Shown piece by piece: positions 1-12,958 of a stretch of 64,000 nucleotides of DNA. Position 1 is the first letter of the stretch. Each line of letters opens with the position of its first letter. The DNA is from Muricea muricata (lineage: Eukaryota; Cnidaria; Anthozoa; Malacalcyonacea; Plexauridae): positions 10,930,115 through 10,994,114 of the forward strand of contig OY979729.1 in the NCBI GenBank assembly GCA_963855995.1, given 5' to 3'. Under the pieces are notes generated by a model. It made no database searches, was not told where the DNA came from, and saw only the letters and a program-made list of their open reading frames with translations. The translations under genes and the position numbers were made by a program.

Positions 1-1365
1 AGTATATCGTGGATATGATCTATAACATAGCTAGCAATACATAGAGGATATTACACCGTGCATGGCGCGAAGATATTATTTACGAGTGTACATGGTGCGA
101 AATAAATTATACATTTTATATGCGCCCTGTAGAATATGCAATTAAATTGTCGTATTCTCGATTCCAGACTTATATATCATGATGAGGGTACATTAACTGG
201 CAGCGAATGTGTTTTTAGTGAAGACACAGACATAGTAATGAAATTGAAAGCACAGTGATGAAAGCAAAAACTCATACTTTACAAACAAATAGTTTACAAA
301 ATGGAATGGATAAGCATTTAGAACTGTAGCCTGTGTATGTGTATATAAACGTTCATAGCATGTTTTGAAGGCCTACGATTAGTACGATGATATTAGATAA
401 CACTTGTATTATATTTCAATGTATGAAACTACTGCATGTAAATTTCAGAATAAGTAAAATAATAAAATTATCCAGGTGCAAATACATGAAAATTTTGCCA
501 GGATTTTTACATAATTGGGCAGTTCGCACACGCGTATTTTGTTGTGATTCAGCAGAAGAGAAAATGAGCGACAATTACTGTACGTCAAACAGGCTAAATT
601 CTCGCTCAAGCTACCAAAATCACATCTATGCCTATGCCTATGGCGTGCACCTGGACGAGAGCATTATATCATGTTTATACGATATAATATCACGACGAGA
701 GCACATATTGTGCTTATATTGCATTATATTGAATCTGGGATTGTAATATGTAGTAAAAAACTGTATACAGTATAACAGTTTGAAATATATTCCAGGCTAT
801 TATGCTTGAAACACAAAATTAACACTTCCAGAGACATCAACGCCTAAGTCTAAGATACACCGACAATTTTAATACCGGACATTCAAACTCGCAATTTCCG
901 CATCCCGCTTCGCGACTTTGAATTCACTCATTACTTTGAATTTGTTTGGGAAACGGATTGTAAAAGTTACTATACCATAGAGTTAATGGAATCGAGAATA
1001 CGACAATTTAATTGAATATTCTACAGTACAGGGTCTATATAAAATGTATAATTTATTTCACACCTTGTACAAGCGGTTGAAGCCTGCACTCAATATCTGT
1101 GCAAGCCATCGAATAAGCTCATTTATTATATGGTTATGGCTTTATGGGCGTTTCACCGTAAACTAAAACACTCGTATCTCCCATATTTTCACTAGTGAAG
1201 ACGTGAAAAACGCGTGTGTTTTCCCCTGGGATTTATATGTTCTCTGTCCGCTTGTTCCAACCTGAACATGTTTTCACCACTCGTAAATAATATATTCGCG
1301 CCATGCACCGTGTAATATCCTCTATGTATTGCTAGCTATGTTATAGATCATATCCACAATATACT
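1..1365. mobile_element. Foldback element with long inverted ends
   Basis: The first bases (AGTATATCGTGGATATGATC) reappear inverted at about 1346-1365 with one mismatch. Pairing continues for roughly 170 bases from the left end, reaching a shared word in TGTCGTATTCTCGATTCCA near 150-170 and about 990-1010. The right arm carries an extra segment of about 240 bp (about 1063-1275) that the left arm lacks, so the ends are asymmetric. The interior has one 119-codon open frame (387-746) with no motif I recognise, so I do not call it a transposase. The left boundary coincides with the window edge and may extend beyond it. It is most likely a non-autonomous DNA transposon. Confidence 0.7.
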
Positions 1366-2332
1366 CATTGAGTGATATACAGACTACAGTATCGTGATTT
1401 TCTTTTGATAAAATTGGTTCTCTGCCAAAATTGTGATTGCATGTAAGGTTCCTCTCTACACTGTTTCATGTTTTAAACATACTTGTCAACTTCTAAATAC
1501 ATCCTGAATATTATTGGTAGAACTCAGCTAGCGTAACTAGCTTAAATTTCCTTATTATGTGAAAGTAATACAATATATTTCTTACCACATTGCATGACAG
1601 AGCCTGTGACTGTGAGCATGTCGTGACTCGCGAATATTCTGTAGTGCGATTCGAAGTCTCGAACGAAACCCACAGCATCTGAAGCAAAAGCTACCGAACG
1701 CGAATAATTAAACCTTTAGGCGACGCGATTTGCCGCGTTTTCAGAATCCAATATTAATTGTTTGATCTTGAAAGTCTCAAAGCAACAATTTTTATGCCAG
1801 GACTTGATGCGCCATCGCTCCTTGCAATACCACAGAGAACGATTCAGACGGCCGCGCGTGTTTCTGTTTATGCCATGGGACTGGAAACTTGTTTTGAGGA
1901 GGCTCCTCATAACAAACCTATCGCACATGCGCAGAAGCGACTGTAACCTACCTTTAAGGAAATTTACGGAAATTGAAAACTCTGCTTAAAAGATTACTCT
2001 TACACCCGCAAAGAACACTGGACCTGGAGTACCAAGATGGCGGCGATGACTTCAAAATTTTATTATGTATGCGTGATCCAGTATTATTCAGATCAATGGA
2101 AAACACGGCCGAAACACGGAAAAGTACTGGCACTAGTTGTCAGATAGTAATCTATTTTGATCCAAATTATTAAACTTCTCATGAAATATGTACTTGTTCC
2201 TAAATTTTTGGCAGGCTAATAAGTTTGTTTATTAAAGACAGTTATAAGTTTCAACAAATTTCACAACGGAAAACAAAAGATATAAGTGTTAAAAACAGCA
2301 AAATGGATTTCTATTTGGTAACTAGTCCCAGG
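1366..2332. other. Unassigned DNA with a promoter-like patch
   Basis: No confident gene. The stretch 1600-2100 is richer in CpG than its surroundings and ends in an AAGATGGCGGCG word at 2034-2045, listed separately. Confidence 0.4.
2037..2147 (+). CDS. Candidate short ORF or first exon at a YY1-like start
   Basis: A 36-codon frame starts at an ATG in the context CAAGATGGCGGCG, which matches both a good Kozak context and the YY1 core AAGATGGCGGC found at many animal translation starts. The peptide begins MAAMTSKFYYVCVIQYYSDQ and ends at TAG. I recognise no domain. A weak donor-like GTACTG lies inside the frame near 2123, so it could be a first exon, a micropeptide or chance. The surrounding 400 bases are more CpG-rich than the neighbourhood. 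No downstream exon could be linked to it. Confidence 0.2.
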   Translation: MAAMTSKFYYVCVIQYYSDQWKTRPKHGKVLALVVR

Positions 2333-2466
2333 CCTTTTACTCACGGTCAGATCAGCTAGTGTGTCAAATTTTTTTGAATGTAAATTTGATAAAACCCTAA
2401 TTTACATGGTCAAAAAGCCTTTGCACAGGAAATTTGACAAAAAAAAATTTGGCCGTGTAAAAAAGG
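2333..2466. mobile_element. Small palindromic MITE, family shared with 61129-61276
   Basis: CCTTTTACTCACGGTCAG at the left pairs imperfectly with the inverted GCCGTGTAAAAAAGG at the right. The interior contains TTTGACA/TGTCAAA words and the phrase GGTCAAAAAGCCTTT. The same layout occurs at 61129-61276, where the pairing is cleaner. Confidence 0.55.
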
Positions 2467-3799
2467 CTTCCCACGTTGCACAAAAGAAATTTGCACGCAT
2501 GAATACATGGAGAATCAGTTAAGAATAATAGAATAATCGAAAGCTGTACAATTAAGCAAACAGATAAATTAAAGTAGTTAAATTACTGAATGTTACAACT
2601 AGTGTTGGATAAAGATTGCAGTAAATTATGTAAATTATGGGAAAGCGTTTGCGAAGTTGCCTTGTACCTAGGGCTAGGTTTAAGAAACTAGTGATGAAAT
2701 ATTCCTGCTGGAGTTTCGGTATAGTTTTGCGAAAGTTTAGAGCGGGTATTTCACAATGCCACAACTCACAATACTGTATAATGAAGCTTTTAAGAAATAA
2801 ATCCGTACAAAATAATTAAAACCAATTTAACTACTCGTGCTAGCAAGAAGCATATTCAGCTTGATTTCACCGCATGTTTGAGCTATATAGATTCAGCGGT
2901 GGCGGCATTATAACACCAGAAATATTTCACTCAGGTTGAGAAACAAAACATTCAAATTAAGACTTGGTCGTCCTTCCCTATGACATTCAGCAGTGGAATA
3001 AGTGTGGTGCATAGGTGATCAGTTTTCCTCTGTTGTAAATTACACGCATACGTAACTCGTTTTGTCCGCAATGTTTTATAATTTTAACACACACTGCTAG
3101 AGTTTTTTATCTGCCACTTGACCACCATGGTAATAGTGAAGACTAAACAAAATCACAGCGGGCACTAGAATAACACGAACATCTGTCACGATGACTTTCT
3201 TCATATTATAGTAATTCTCTGCATATATACTGCAAATTCGAAAAGTTTCACTCAAAACAGCATACAATATATGGCTAATGCAACAGCCAATCAAATCTTG
3301 CTATTTTCCGTTAAGCTATCTTCGCGTCCTTAGATGCAGGTCAACTAACTAAAATTGTTATGATTTTGGCCACAAGTAATTGAAAATTTTCATTCAAAAC
3401 ATATTCCCTCGTGTTTCGCGCATAAATGTCAGCAGGGGCATAGTTCAGCGGTCAGGGGTTGTTGGGCGGGGCCGGTGGGGGGGACCCTACTTCATTCAGA
3501 ATAAGATTTATAACTCGTTCAAAACCTGCTAGAAATGCAGGAAGGAGTACATCTACAGAAGTAATACGTATAGAATGCGTAGTTGATCACGAATCATGTC
3601 GCCAAATGTGTGGCCGCATTTGTATGACTAAACATTTCGCTAGCAAGGCGATTAAATTATTTTTTTCAAGATAATTAGGGCTTTAAAGTTTTCCGTTTCA
3701 AAAACAGCATTATATTTGATATTTAAAATACGAGCAAGAGTGCTTTATCAGGCTGATATTACGCGAATTGCGAGGGTTTAAAATAGCTTCTAAACAATC

Positions 3800-3831
<32 letters not shown>

Positions 3832-5249
3832 CAAATTTCGCACAGAAAGTGCTAAAAATTTCAACTTTGGAAGCCTGTAGAATCTGTTAGAATTGACCAG
3901 ATTTAATTCAGTTTGTCGTAAGCATGTCAGAAGGGAAGGTTCTTTAGATTAAGTGCTAATTGCGCTGCAGTGGCACTTCAAATGAACCCCGGCAAAAGCA
4001 ACACAAGTGACCCTTTTTAGAGCACTGTTGAACTTCACTTTGTGTATTTTGAAACGCTAAAACATACGTGTCGAGATTCTTTTTATCCTTTTTAAATGTT
4101 ATTTGAATTTTCTTTACACAGCAAGCTTGTGGAAATCTTGCATATATTTCGAAACAATTTCTTCGTATCATTTGCTCTTGTCGTCTGCATTATCGCAGTT
4201 TCCAGTTTCTTTGTGTCGTCGTTTACGTAAAAAGTCCTATAAACTCTTTTTTCCTTCATTCGAAATCACACTCCTTGTTACCGCGCGAAATTCTCACTCG
4301 CAGGAGTCTGGAACTAGTCAAAATACGCTCATAAATCCGCCATTGTGTGGTGACAAATTTTTCACCGAGAAAAGATGGGAGTACGCCTTCTATATCTATT
4401 ATTTGTACGGCGTTTAAGGAAAATAGATATTAAAACTGCCTTATTACAGTCGTCTAAAATGCATGATAAACGTTACGGGCATCTATTAAACGGGATACCC
4501 GCGTATACTGAGTTATTGGACCCTTCACCCCCCCCCCTCGTTTAGGGCTGGCTACGCCTCTGAGGTACCGTTCTTTAACACTCTGCTCTTTCGTTGATCT
4601 GTAACAACTAATCCATTTTTATTAACATTTCGTTATTTAATTCGTCTATAACAATTTTTCTATTTTCTGTTTTCAGATCAATGTGCTGAAAGAACACCTC
4701 CATCCCATACTGCGGTAGGCAGTCACGCTTTTAACACCTGCACATTTTTTGTTTTGATTGCCTTTTTTTCTTTTACTTTCGCATACATTCATGACTCATG
4801 ACGTTGAGGACGGAAGAAGTTGAAAAGCCCCACTCAACTGCATGTCTTCCAATCGCCAGATTCCGTTTGCATTGCACCATTTTAACACTGAAATATATAT
4901 TTCATGTTCATGTCATTCACGCGCGTGAAAAAATAGGTACGTAATGCGTACATAAGGCAGGTCACGCGGGTAGTGGCATTGCGACTTTATTATTTTTCCA
5001 AGATCTCTGCGAGGCTTTCAGTCGTTCAACATAAACAAGCAGTACATGTAAAAAGAAGGCGCCACTTTTTGGGTGAACTGTTTCTCAGTGTCGGGCGGCT
5101 GAAGTGTTGCAGGTATCTCGGGATATCTAATAAAGACGCGATGCTATTTTCAATGCTGTTTCTATAGAGGGCAGCCAGCTATCGCTTGCGATTCAGCTAA
5201 AAGTCGTTTAGTTTCTTCATAAATTGAAAGTTTTAATGTTTCAAGCCCT
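2467..5249. other. No gene seen; simple repeats and unassigned DNA
   Basis: Short frames only, the longest 104 codons at 4103-4417 with no recognisable motif. A (TA)n tract lies at 3805-3831 and a C-run near 4530. A phrase at 3437-3462 (GGCATAGTTCAGCGGTCAGG) resembles a tRNA 5' half, but no matching T-arm follows. Confidence 0.5.
3805..3831. repeat. (TA)n microsatellite
   Basis: Uninterrupted alternating TA for 27 bases. Confidence 0.95.
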
Positions 5250-8200
5250 GTGACCATCAATCGCAAATAGTAGTTGCTGTGCCCTCGGGCTGCGTCTATG
5301 AAGCAAGATCTGAGGTGCCCCTTGGGAAAGTCTAGCAACGAACTTGTGGTTGTAGTCTGCCAAATTATAAAACTGTTTCAAATTCCGGTTTTTACAATCA
5401 ATTGCAAATGGTAGTTGCTGTACTCTTGGGTTGCACTTATGAAGAAAAAGATCTGAGGTGCCCCTTGGGAAAGTCTAGCAACGAACTTGTGGTTGTAGTT
5501 TGCCAAAATATAGAACTGTTTAAATTCCGGTTTTTACAATTAACTGCAAATGTAGTTGCTGTACTCTTGGGTTGCACTTATGAAGAAAAAGATCTGAGGT
5601 GCCCCTTGGGAAAGTCTAGCAACGAACTTGTGGTTGTAGTCTGCCAAATTATAAAACTGTTTCAAATTCCGGTTTTTACAATCAATTGCAAATGTAGTTG
5701 CTGTACTCTTGGGTTGCACTTATGAAGAAAAAGATCTGAGGTGCCCCTTGGGAAAGTCTAGCAACGAACTTGTGGTTGTAGTCTGCCAAATTATAAAACT
5801 GTTTAAAATTCCGGTTTTTACAATCAATTGCAAATGTAGTTGCTGTACTCTTGGGTTGCACTTATGAAGAAAAAGATCTGAGGTGCCCCTTGGGAAAGTC
5901 TAGCAACGAACTTGTGGTTGTAGTCTGCCAAATTATAAAACTGTTTCAAATTCCGGTTTTTACAATCAATTGCAAATGTAGTTGCTGTACTCTTGGGTTG
6001 CACTTATGAAGAAAAAGATCTGAGGTGCCCCTTGGGAAAGTCTAGCAACGGACTTGTGGTTGTAGTCTGCCAAATTATAAAACTGTTTAAAATTCCGGTT
6101 TTTACAATCAATTGCAAATGTAGTTGCTGTACTCTTGGGTTGCACTTATGAAGAAAAAGATCTGAGGTGCCCCTTGGGAAAGTCTAGCAACGAACTTGTA
6201 GTTGTAGTCTGCCAAATTATAAAACTGTTTCAAATTCCTGTTTTTACAATCAATTGCAAATGGTAGTTGCTGTACTCTTGGGTTGCACTTATGAAGAAAA
6301 AGATCTGAGGTGCCCCTTGGGAAAGTCTAGCAACGAACTTGTGGTTGTAGTCTGCCAAATTATAAAACTGTTTCAAATTCCTGTTTTTACAATCAATTGC
6401 AAATGGTAGTTGCTGTACTCTTGGGTTGCACTTATGAAGAAAAAGATCTGAGGTGCCCCTTGGGAAAGTCTAGCAACGAACTTGTGGTTGTAGTCTGCCA
6501 AATTATAAAACTGTTTCAAATTCCGGTTTTTACAATCAATTGCAAATGTAGTTGCTGTACTCTTGGGTTGCACTTATGAAGAAAAAGATCTGAGGTGCCC
6601 CTTGGGAAAGTCTAGCAACGAACTTGTGGTTGTAGTCTGCCAAATTATAAAACTGTTTAAAATTCCGGTTTTTACAATCAATTGCAAATGTAGTTGCTGT
6701 ACTCTTGGGTTGCACTTACGAAGAAAAAGATCTGAGGTGCCCCTTGGGAAAGTCTAGCAACGAACTTGTGGTTGTAGTCTGCCAAATTATAAAACTGTTT
6801 CAAATTCCGGTTTTTACAATCAATTGCAAATGTAGTTGCTGTACTCTTGGGTTGCACTTATGAAGAAAAAGATCTGAGGTGCCCCTTGGGAAAGTCTAGC
6901 AACGAACTTGTGGTTGTAGTCTGCCAAATTATAAAACTGTTTCAAATTCCGGTTTTTACAATCAATTGCAAATGTAGTTGCTGTACTCTTGGGTTGCACT
7001 TATGAAGAAAAAGATCTGAGGTGCCCCTTGGGAAAGTCTAGCAACGAACTTGTGGTTGTAGTCTGCCAAATTATAAAACTGTTTCAAATTCCGGTTTTTA
7101 CAATCAATTGCAAATGGTAGTTGCTGTACTCTTGGGTTGCACTTATGAAGAAAAAGATCTGAGGTGCCCCTTGGGAAAGTCTAGCAACGAACTTGTGGTT
7201 GTAGTCTGCCAAATTATAAAACTGTTTAAAATTCCGGTTTTTACAATCAATTGCAAATGTAGTTGCTGTACTCTTGGGTTGCACTTATGAAGAAAAAGAT
7301 CTGAGGTGCCCCTTGGGAAAGTCTAGCAACGAACTTGTGGTTGTAGTCTGCCAAATTATAAAACTGTTTCAAATTCCGGTTTTTACAATCAATTGCAAAT
7401 GGTAGTTGCTGTACTCTTGGGTTGCACTTATGAAGAAAAAGATCTGAGGTGCCCCTTGGGAAAGTCTAGCAACGAACTTGTGGTTGTAGTCTGCCAAATT
7501 ATAAAACTGTTTCAAATTCCGGTTTTTACAATCAATTGCAAATGGTAGTTGCTGTACTCTTGGGTTGCACTTATGAAGAAAAAGATCTGAGGTGCCCCTT
7601 GGGAAAGTCTAGCAACGAACTTGTGGTTGTAGTCTGCCAAATTATAAAACTGTTTCAAATTCCGGTTTTTACAATCAATTGCAAATGTAGTTGCTGTACT
7701 CTTGGGTTGCACTTATGAAGAAAAAGATCTGAGGTGCCCCTTGGGAAAGTCTAGCAACGAACTTGTGGTTGTAGTCTGCCAAATTATAAAACTGTTTCAA
7801 ATTCCGGTTTTTACAATCAATTGCAAATGTAGTTGCTGTACTCTTGGGTTGCACTTATGAAGAAAAAGATCTGAGGTGCCCCTTGGGAAAGTCTAGCAAC
7901 GAACTTGTGGTTGTAGTCTGCCAAATTATAAAACTGTTTCAAATTCCGGTTTTTACAATCAATTGCAAATGTAGTTGCTGTACTCTTGGGTTGCACTTAT
8001 GAAGAAAAAGATCTGAGGTGCCCCTTGGGAAAGTCTAGCAACGAACTTGTGGTTGTAGTCTGCCAAATTATAAAACTGTTTCAAATTCCGGTTTTTACAA
8101 TCAATTGCAAATGTAGTTGCTGTACTCTTGGGTTGCACTTATGAAGAAAAAGATCTGAGGTGCCCCTTGGGAAAGTCTAGCAACGAACTTGTGGTTGTAG

Positions 8201-9910
8201 TCTGCCAAATTATAAAACTGTTTCAAATTCCGGTTTTTACAATCAATTGCAAATGGTAGTTGCTGTACTCTTGGGTTGCACTTATGAAGAAAAAGATCTG
8301 AGGTGCCCCTTGGGAAAGTCTAGCAACGAACTTGTGGTTGTAGTCTGCCAAATTATAAAACTGTTTCAAATTCCGGTTTTTACAATCAATTGCAAATGTA
8401 GTTGCTGTACTCTTGGGTTGCACTTATGAAGAAAAAGATCTGAGGTGCCCCTTGGGAAAGTCTAGCAACGAACTTGTGGTTGTAGTCTGCCAAATTATAA
8501 AACTGTTTCAAATTCCGGTTTTTACAATCAATTGCAAATGTAGTTGCTGTACTCTTGGGTTGCACTTATGAAGAAAAAGATCTGAGGTGCCCCTTGGGAA
8601 AGTCTAGCAACGAACTTGTGGTTGTAGTCTGCCAAATTATAAAACTGTTTCAAATTCCGGTTTTTACAATCAATTGCAAATGTAGTTGCTGTACTCTTGG
8701 GTTGCACTTATGAAGAAAAAGATCTGAGGTGCCCCTTGGGAAAGTCTAGCAACGAACTTGTGGTTGTAGTCTGCCAAATTATAAAACTGTTTCAAATTCC
8801 GGTTTTTACAATCAATTGCAAATGTAGTTGCTGTACTCTTGGGTTGCACTTATGAAGAAAAAGATCTGAGGTGCCCCTTGGGAAAGTCTAGCAACGAACT
8901 TGTGGTTGTAGTCTGCCAAATTATAAAACTGTTTCAAATTCCGGTTTTTACAATCAATTGCAAATGTAGTTGCTGTACTCTTGGGTTGCACTTATGAAGA
9001 AAAAGATCTGAGGTGCCCCTTGGGAAAGTCTAGCAACGAACTTGTGGTTGTAGTCTGCCAAATTATAAAACTGTTTCAAATTCCGGTTTTTACAATCAAT
9101 TGCAAATGTAGTTGCTGTACTCTTGGGTTGCACTTATGAAGAAAAAGATCTGAGGTGCCCCTTGGGAAAGTCTAGCAACGAACTTGTGGTTGTAGTCTGC
9201 CAAATTATAAAACTGTTTCAAATTCCGGTTTTTACAATCAATTGCAAATGTAGTTGCTGTACTCTTGGGTTGCACTTATGAAGAAAAAGATCTGAGGTGC
9301 CCCTTGGGAAAGTCTAGCAACGAACTTGTGGTTGTAGTCTGCCAAATTATAAAACTGTTTCAAATTCCGGTTTTTACAATCAATTGCAAATGTAGTTGCT
9401 GTACTCTTGGGTTGCACTTATGAAGAAAAAGATCTGAGGTGCCCCTTGGGAAAGTCTAGCAACGAACTTGTGGTTGTAGTCTGCCAAATTATAAAACTGT
9501 TTCAAATTCCGGTTTTTACAATCAATTGCAAATGGTAGTTGCTGTACTCTTGGGTTGCACTTATGAAGAAAAAGATCTGAGGTGCCCCTTGGGAAAGTCT
9601 AGCAACGAACTTGTGGTTGTAGTCTGCCAAATTATAAAACTGTTTCAAATTCCGGTTTTTACAATCAATTGCAAATGGTAGTTGCTGTACTCTTGGGTTG
9701 CACTTATGAAGAAAAAGATCTGAGGTGCCCCTTGGGAAAGTCTAGCAACGAACTTGTGGTTGTAGTTTGTCAAATTATAAAACTGTTTAAAATTCCGTTT
9801 TTTAAAATCAATTGCAAATGTAGTTGCTGTACTCTTGGGTTGCACTTATGAAGAAAAAGATCTGAGGTGCCCCTTGGGAAAGTCTAGCAACGAACTTGTG
9901 GTTGTAGTCT
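5250..9910 (+). repeat. 142-bp satellite array, about 33 copies
   Basis: The word GATCTGAGGTGCCCC recurs every 141-143 bases from 5307 to 9859, which gives about 33 units. The first unit is clearly diverged (CCCTCGGGCTGCGTCTATG in place of CTCTTGGGTTGCACTTATG) and the last stops abruptly in GTTGTAGTCT. Interior units are almost identical. Two main variants are AAATGTAG (142 bp) versus AAATGGTAG (143 bp), and TTCAAATTCC versus TTAAAATTCC. Because 142 is not a multiple of three, the recurring 60-66 codon frames in both strands are by-products of the repeat and not genes. The function is unknown; a local tandem satellite is the simplest reading. Confidence 0.97.
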
Positions 9911-12356
9911 ATAAAGGCAAGTTGCTATTGCTATAAGCTTTAGTTTAAAACCCAATGCAGAAGTTGCTTATGCTGTGATGCTGATGTGTCAGAATGGTGC
10001 TTTGCAAACGGGGTGATTCACTAGGATTGCACTTACTCAGTCGACATTAGGTCTCTTAGGTCTCAGTTTAACGCCAGCACGAGTGAGTGAGATAAACTCA
10101 CGTTAGCTTAGGTTAAGGCACCAGGCGTGAAATCCACGCACCAGGCCCCTCAGACGGACCCCAAACCTTTTTTCAATTCTTGTGAAATTCTCCCACCTTC
10201 CCACAACGCTTTGGTGTGGATATCCTGGGCAAATGTTGCATTACTTCATTGAGTGACTTGGTGGATATCTTGGGCACTGTGTGCGCTAAATGAAATTGTA
10301 GGGCGGTCATGCGGTCGGGCAGCGTGTGTCTTAACGGTACTGCAGCTTGTACACTGCATGATTGCTTCATACTGAAGAAAGAAGATGCTGTAAGGTTTGT
10401 GGTGATAAATAATATGGGTTATGGGGGTCCCTGCGGTTTTTAAATGGGGGGTGCCCTGCGGTTAGGAATTCCACTTAGGTAAGCCGTTCATTAGCGGCAA
10501 CAATATGGCGAAGCAATATGGCGAAACAATTTCAAACAATATGGCAGTTAATTTGCAACAATATGGCGAAATAATAAAATTTAGAACAAAATGTGATTGG
10601 TAAGTTATGAATAAATTTTTATGAAAATAATTGTAAGCTATGATAAGGCTTTAGGTGCAATATTAGTTGGGATTTTTTCTGTGAACGGGGGGCCCTATGT
10701 AATTGTAGTAGTTCATTTAATTTTGAAGTAATTAATTTCTGTACATCTGAGTTTGTAATATAAGTTCATTGGTATAATGAATCTTTGATACAAGATGCTC
10801 GTGTGATACGTACATCTTTGTAATGTAATTACTCCTATATTGAAATGTAAGATAAAAGTAAAAAGGAGTACTTTGTAATTAAAAACTGAAGAGAGCAATC
10901 TTGTAAAATATGCTAAATGTATTAAATCATATGTGACTAAATGAACAAAAAAAAAAAACAGCGGCCGTGTTGGGAATGAAGCTAATACTGTTCGTGAATT
11001 GTTTTTTCAGAAACTATTCCAAACTTTTAGAATTGATTTTCAGGCTGTTACAAGTCAAAGTGTGACCATGCTTGCTAAAATTGACTTAAAAAAAACAAAA
11101 AATAGTTTTTCAACTTACTGCGTTATAAAACGAAGAAATCCCATGTTGATAATAATAGCGGAGAAATCTACCTCTGTCAAGAAATAGGTAAAAATATATT
11201 ACGCCATAAATTCGATAATTTGTGATAATTGTCTCTCTTCAAGCCAAAGTTTCCACAACAAATATTGAATCAGTTTATTTTTGAAATCAGACGTTTTGTT
11301 CTACATACATATTTTGGCATATAATAGTAAAGTTTGTTTGGTTAAATATAATTCCGTTCAAGAAAGTTCCACGCATGTTCTCAATTTTTGCCTTACTGGA
11401 ATTACAAAATTAATTTCTATGCTACAACTTCAGTGAGCTTGAAATTTTGTAATTTGGTTAAGAATGAACTCGATAATGCATGCAGTAATATGTCTCTTGT
11501 CTCTTCGTGCAGGAAAGAAAACCATAAAACACTCGTTCAGTCTAGAAAGAATACCATTCCGTTCAGCGTTGATAACTGTTCGGTTCGCTCGTTTTCGTGT
11601 GTCCACATAAAAATCTTAACTTGTAACTCCTAAATTTCTGCCTCTTTACGACGACTGTTAATTTTTATCGAAATCTTTAAGTTAGTACAGCAATAATGAA
11701 CAGTAATGTTTCATCTCTGGGTTAAACTCCTGGAACGCTGCCCCTTTAAGGGATTTGTAAATTTAGGTCGAATATGCATTCAACCTGGAAAGAGTTCGTC
11801 TACATGGTCGTTCATTTTACAAGGGCAGTCGTGTTTGGATTACCTTCAGAAAGTTCAATTCTTGGAGCAGTTCGCAGCAAGCCGTTTGTTAAATATTCAT
11901 TAAGGCGAATTCATCAGGGGCAAATTGTTCAAAAGCTGGTGTTAACTGAACTCTGAAACTCAAAATTGAGAACAAATTTTCTGTCAAAGCATGTTCCTCA
12001 ATAAAAAATAATTTTGTTTTAAAACAAAAAATGCTTTGAATAGCAAAATCTAGATGAGAGGTATATTCCAAGAGGAAAAATTTTTATGGCATTTTTGGCT
12101 CTTTAAGTTACTAGAACTAACGTCATCTAAAACGTTTCGTGCTTTAAAACTGACTTCAATAATGTTCAGCTCCTCTAACTTGAGCAACCAAAAAATTATA
12201 AGAGTTTTTCTGTGAAGAAACATTTCGTCTTAAAATGTATTAGTTTTTGAAATATATCAATTCCAAATGACAGAATGTGTGCACCCTAAGGTTAAAGCTA
12301 AACCAGCTCTGAACAACTGTCGCCAATGGGAATTCTGATTAGCCAGAAGATCTGTA
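9911..12356. other. No gene seen; unassigned DNA after the satellite
   Basis: Holds a cluster of short CAATATGGCGAA words at about 10500-10570 and an A-run near 10950. No frame exceeds 81 codons and none has a recognisable motif. Confidence 0.5.
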
Positions 12357-12723
12357 CAGGGTGTCCCAAAAAAACCCCAAAAACTATTACAATTCACCTT
12401 TGTTAACATTTGAATGCCCTAGCACTTTTTAAAAATTAAAATATCTTTGTAAAGTACGTTTGTTTTGCTCATGGGAATATTGATGAAAACCAAATTGCAT
12501 AGGCTAAAATATCCCATGCATAAAATTTGATTACATTTTTAATATGCACTCGTAGGTTTAGTTTTTTTGTCTGGCATAAAAATGGTTAACACTGAGTATT
12601 ACTATTAATTATGACGGTCATGTCAATAGTTTATCCACTCGTGGGTTCAATTTAGTGCTAGGCATTGAAATTCTAACAGTAGATAATTTTCAATAGTTTT
12701 TGGGTTTTTTTGGGACACCCTGT
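12357..12723. mobile_element. Mariner/Tc1-type MITE, 367 bp
   Basis: The left end CAGGGTGTCCCAAAAAAACC and right end GGTTTTTTTGGGACACCCTG are inverted copies, flanked by TA on both sides (12355-12356 and 12724-12725). A TA target site with CAGGGTGTCCC-type ends is characteristic of non-autonomous mariner/Tc1 elements. There is no transposase frame inside. Confidence 0.85.
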
Positions 12724-12958
12724 ATAGGGTACAGCATTGTTTTAAGACTGGATAGTGCATCGTAGTACAAAACCTAAATAAATTTGAGCCTCTAATGCGT
12801 CATATTTTGAGATCGGAGTAAAAACCAAGGAGTGTGCATCAACGTAAATTGTGTCAGAAAAATGATTTTTAGGAAGGTTTAATTTGTTTCAAAACGAAGG
12901 TTTAGCATCCTGTGGAAAACACGAAAAGTTTAAAAGTTTAGTTAAAAGATTAGTTTAG

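Noticed and set aside
3430..3540. tRNA gene suggested by GGCATAGTTCAGCGGTCAGG
   Set aside because: No T-arm, anticodon arm or acceptor pairing follows.
5402..9851. Many recurring 60-107 codon frames on both strands in the satellite
   Set aside because: They repeat with the 142-bp unit, are broken by the non-triplet period, and exist only because the unit is stop-poor in some frames.
5250..9910. CRISPR array
   Set aside because: There are no unique spacers between repeats; the full 142-bp unit is repeated head to tail in an animal-like genome.
5250..9910. Hammerhead ribozyme in the satellite unit
   Set aside because: I looked for a CTGANGA core followed by GAAA with pairing stems and found none in the unit. 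The CTGACGATGAGG word in the SINE at 36351 also lacks the required partner arrangement.
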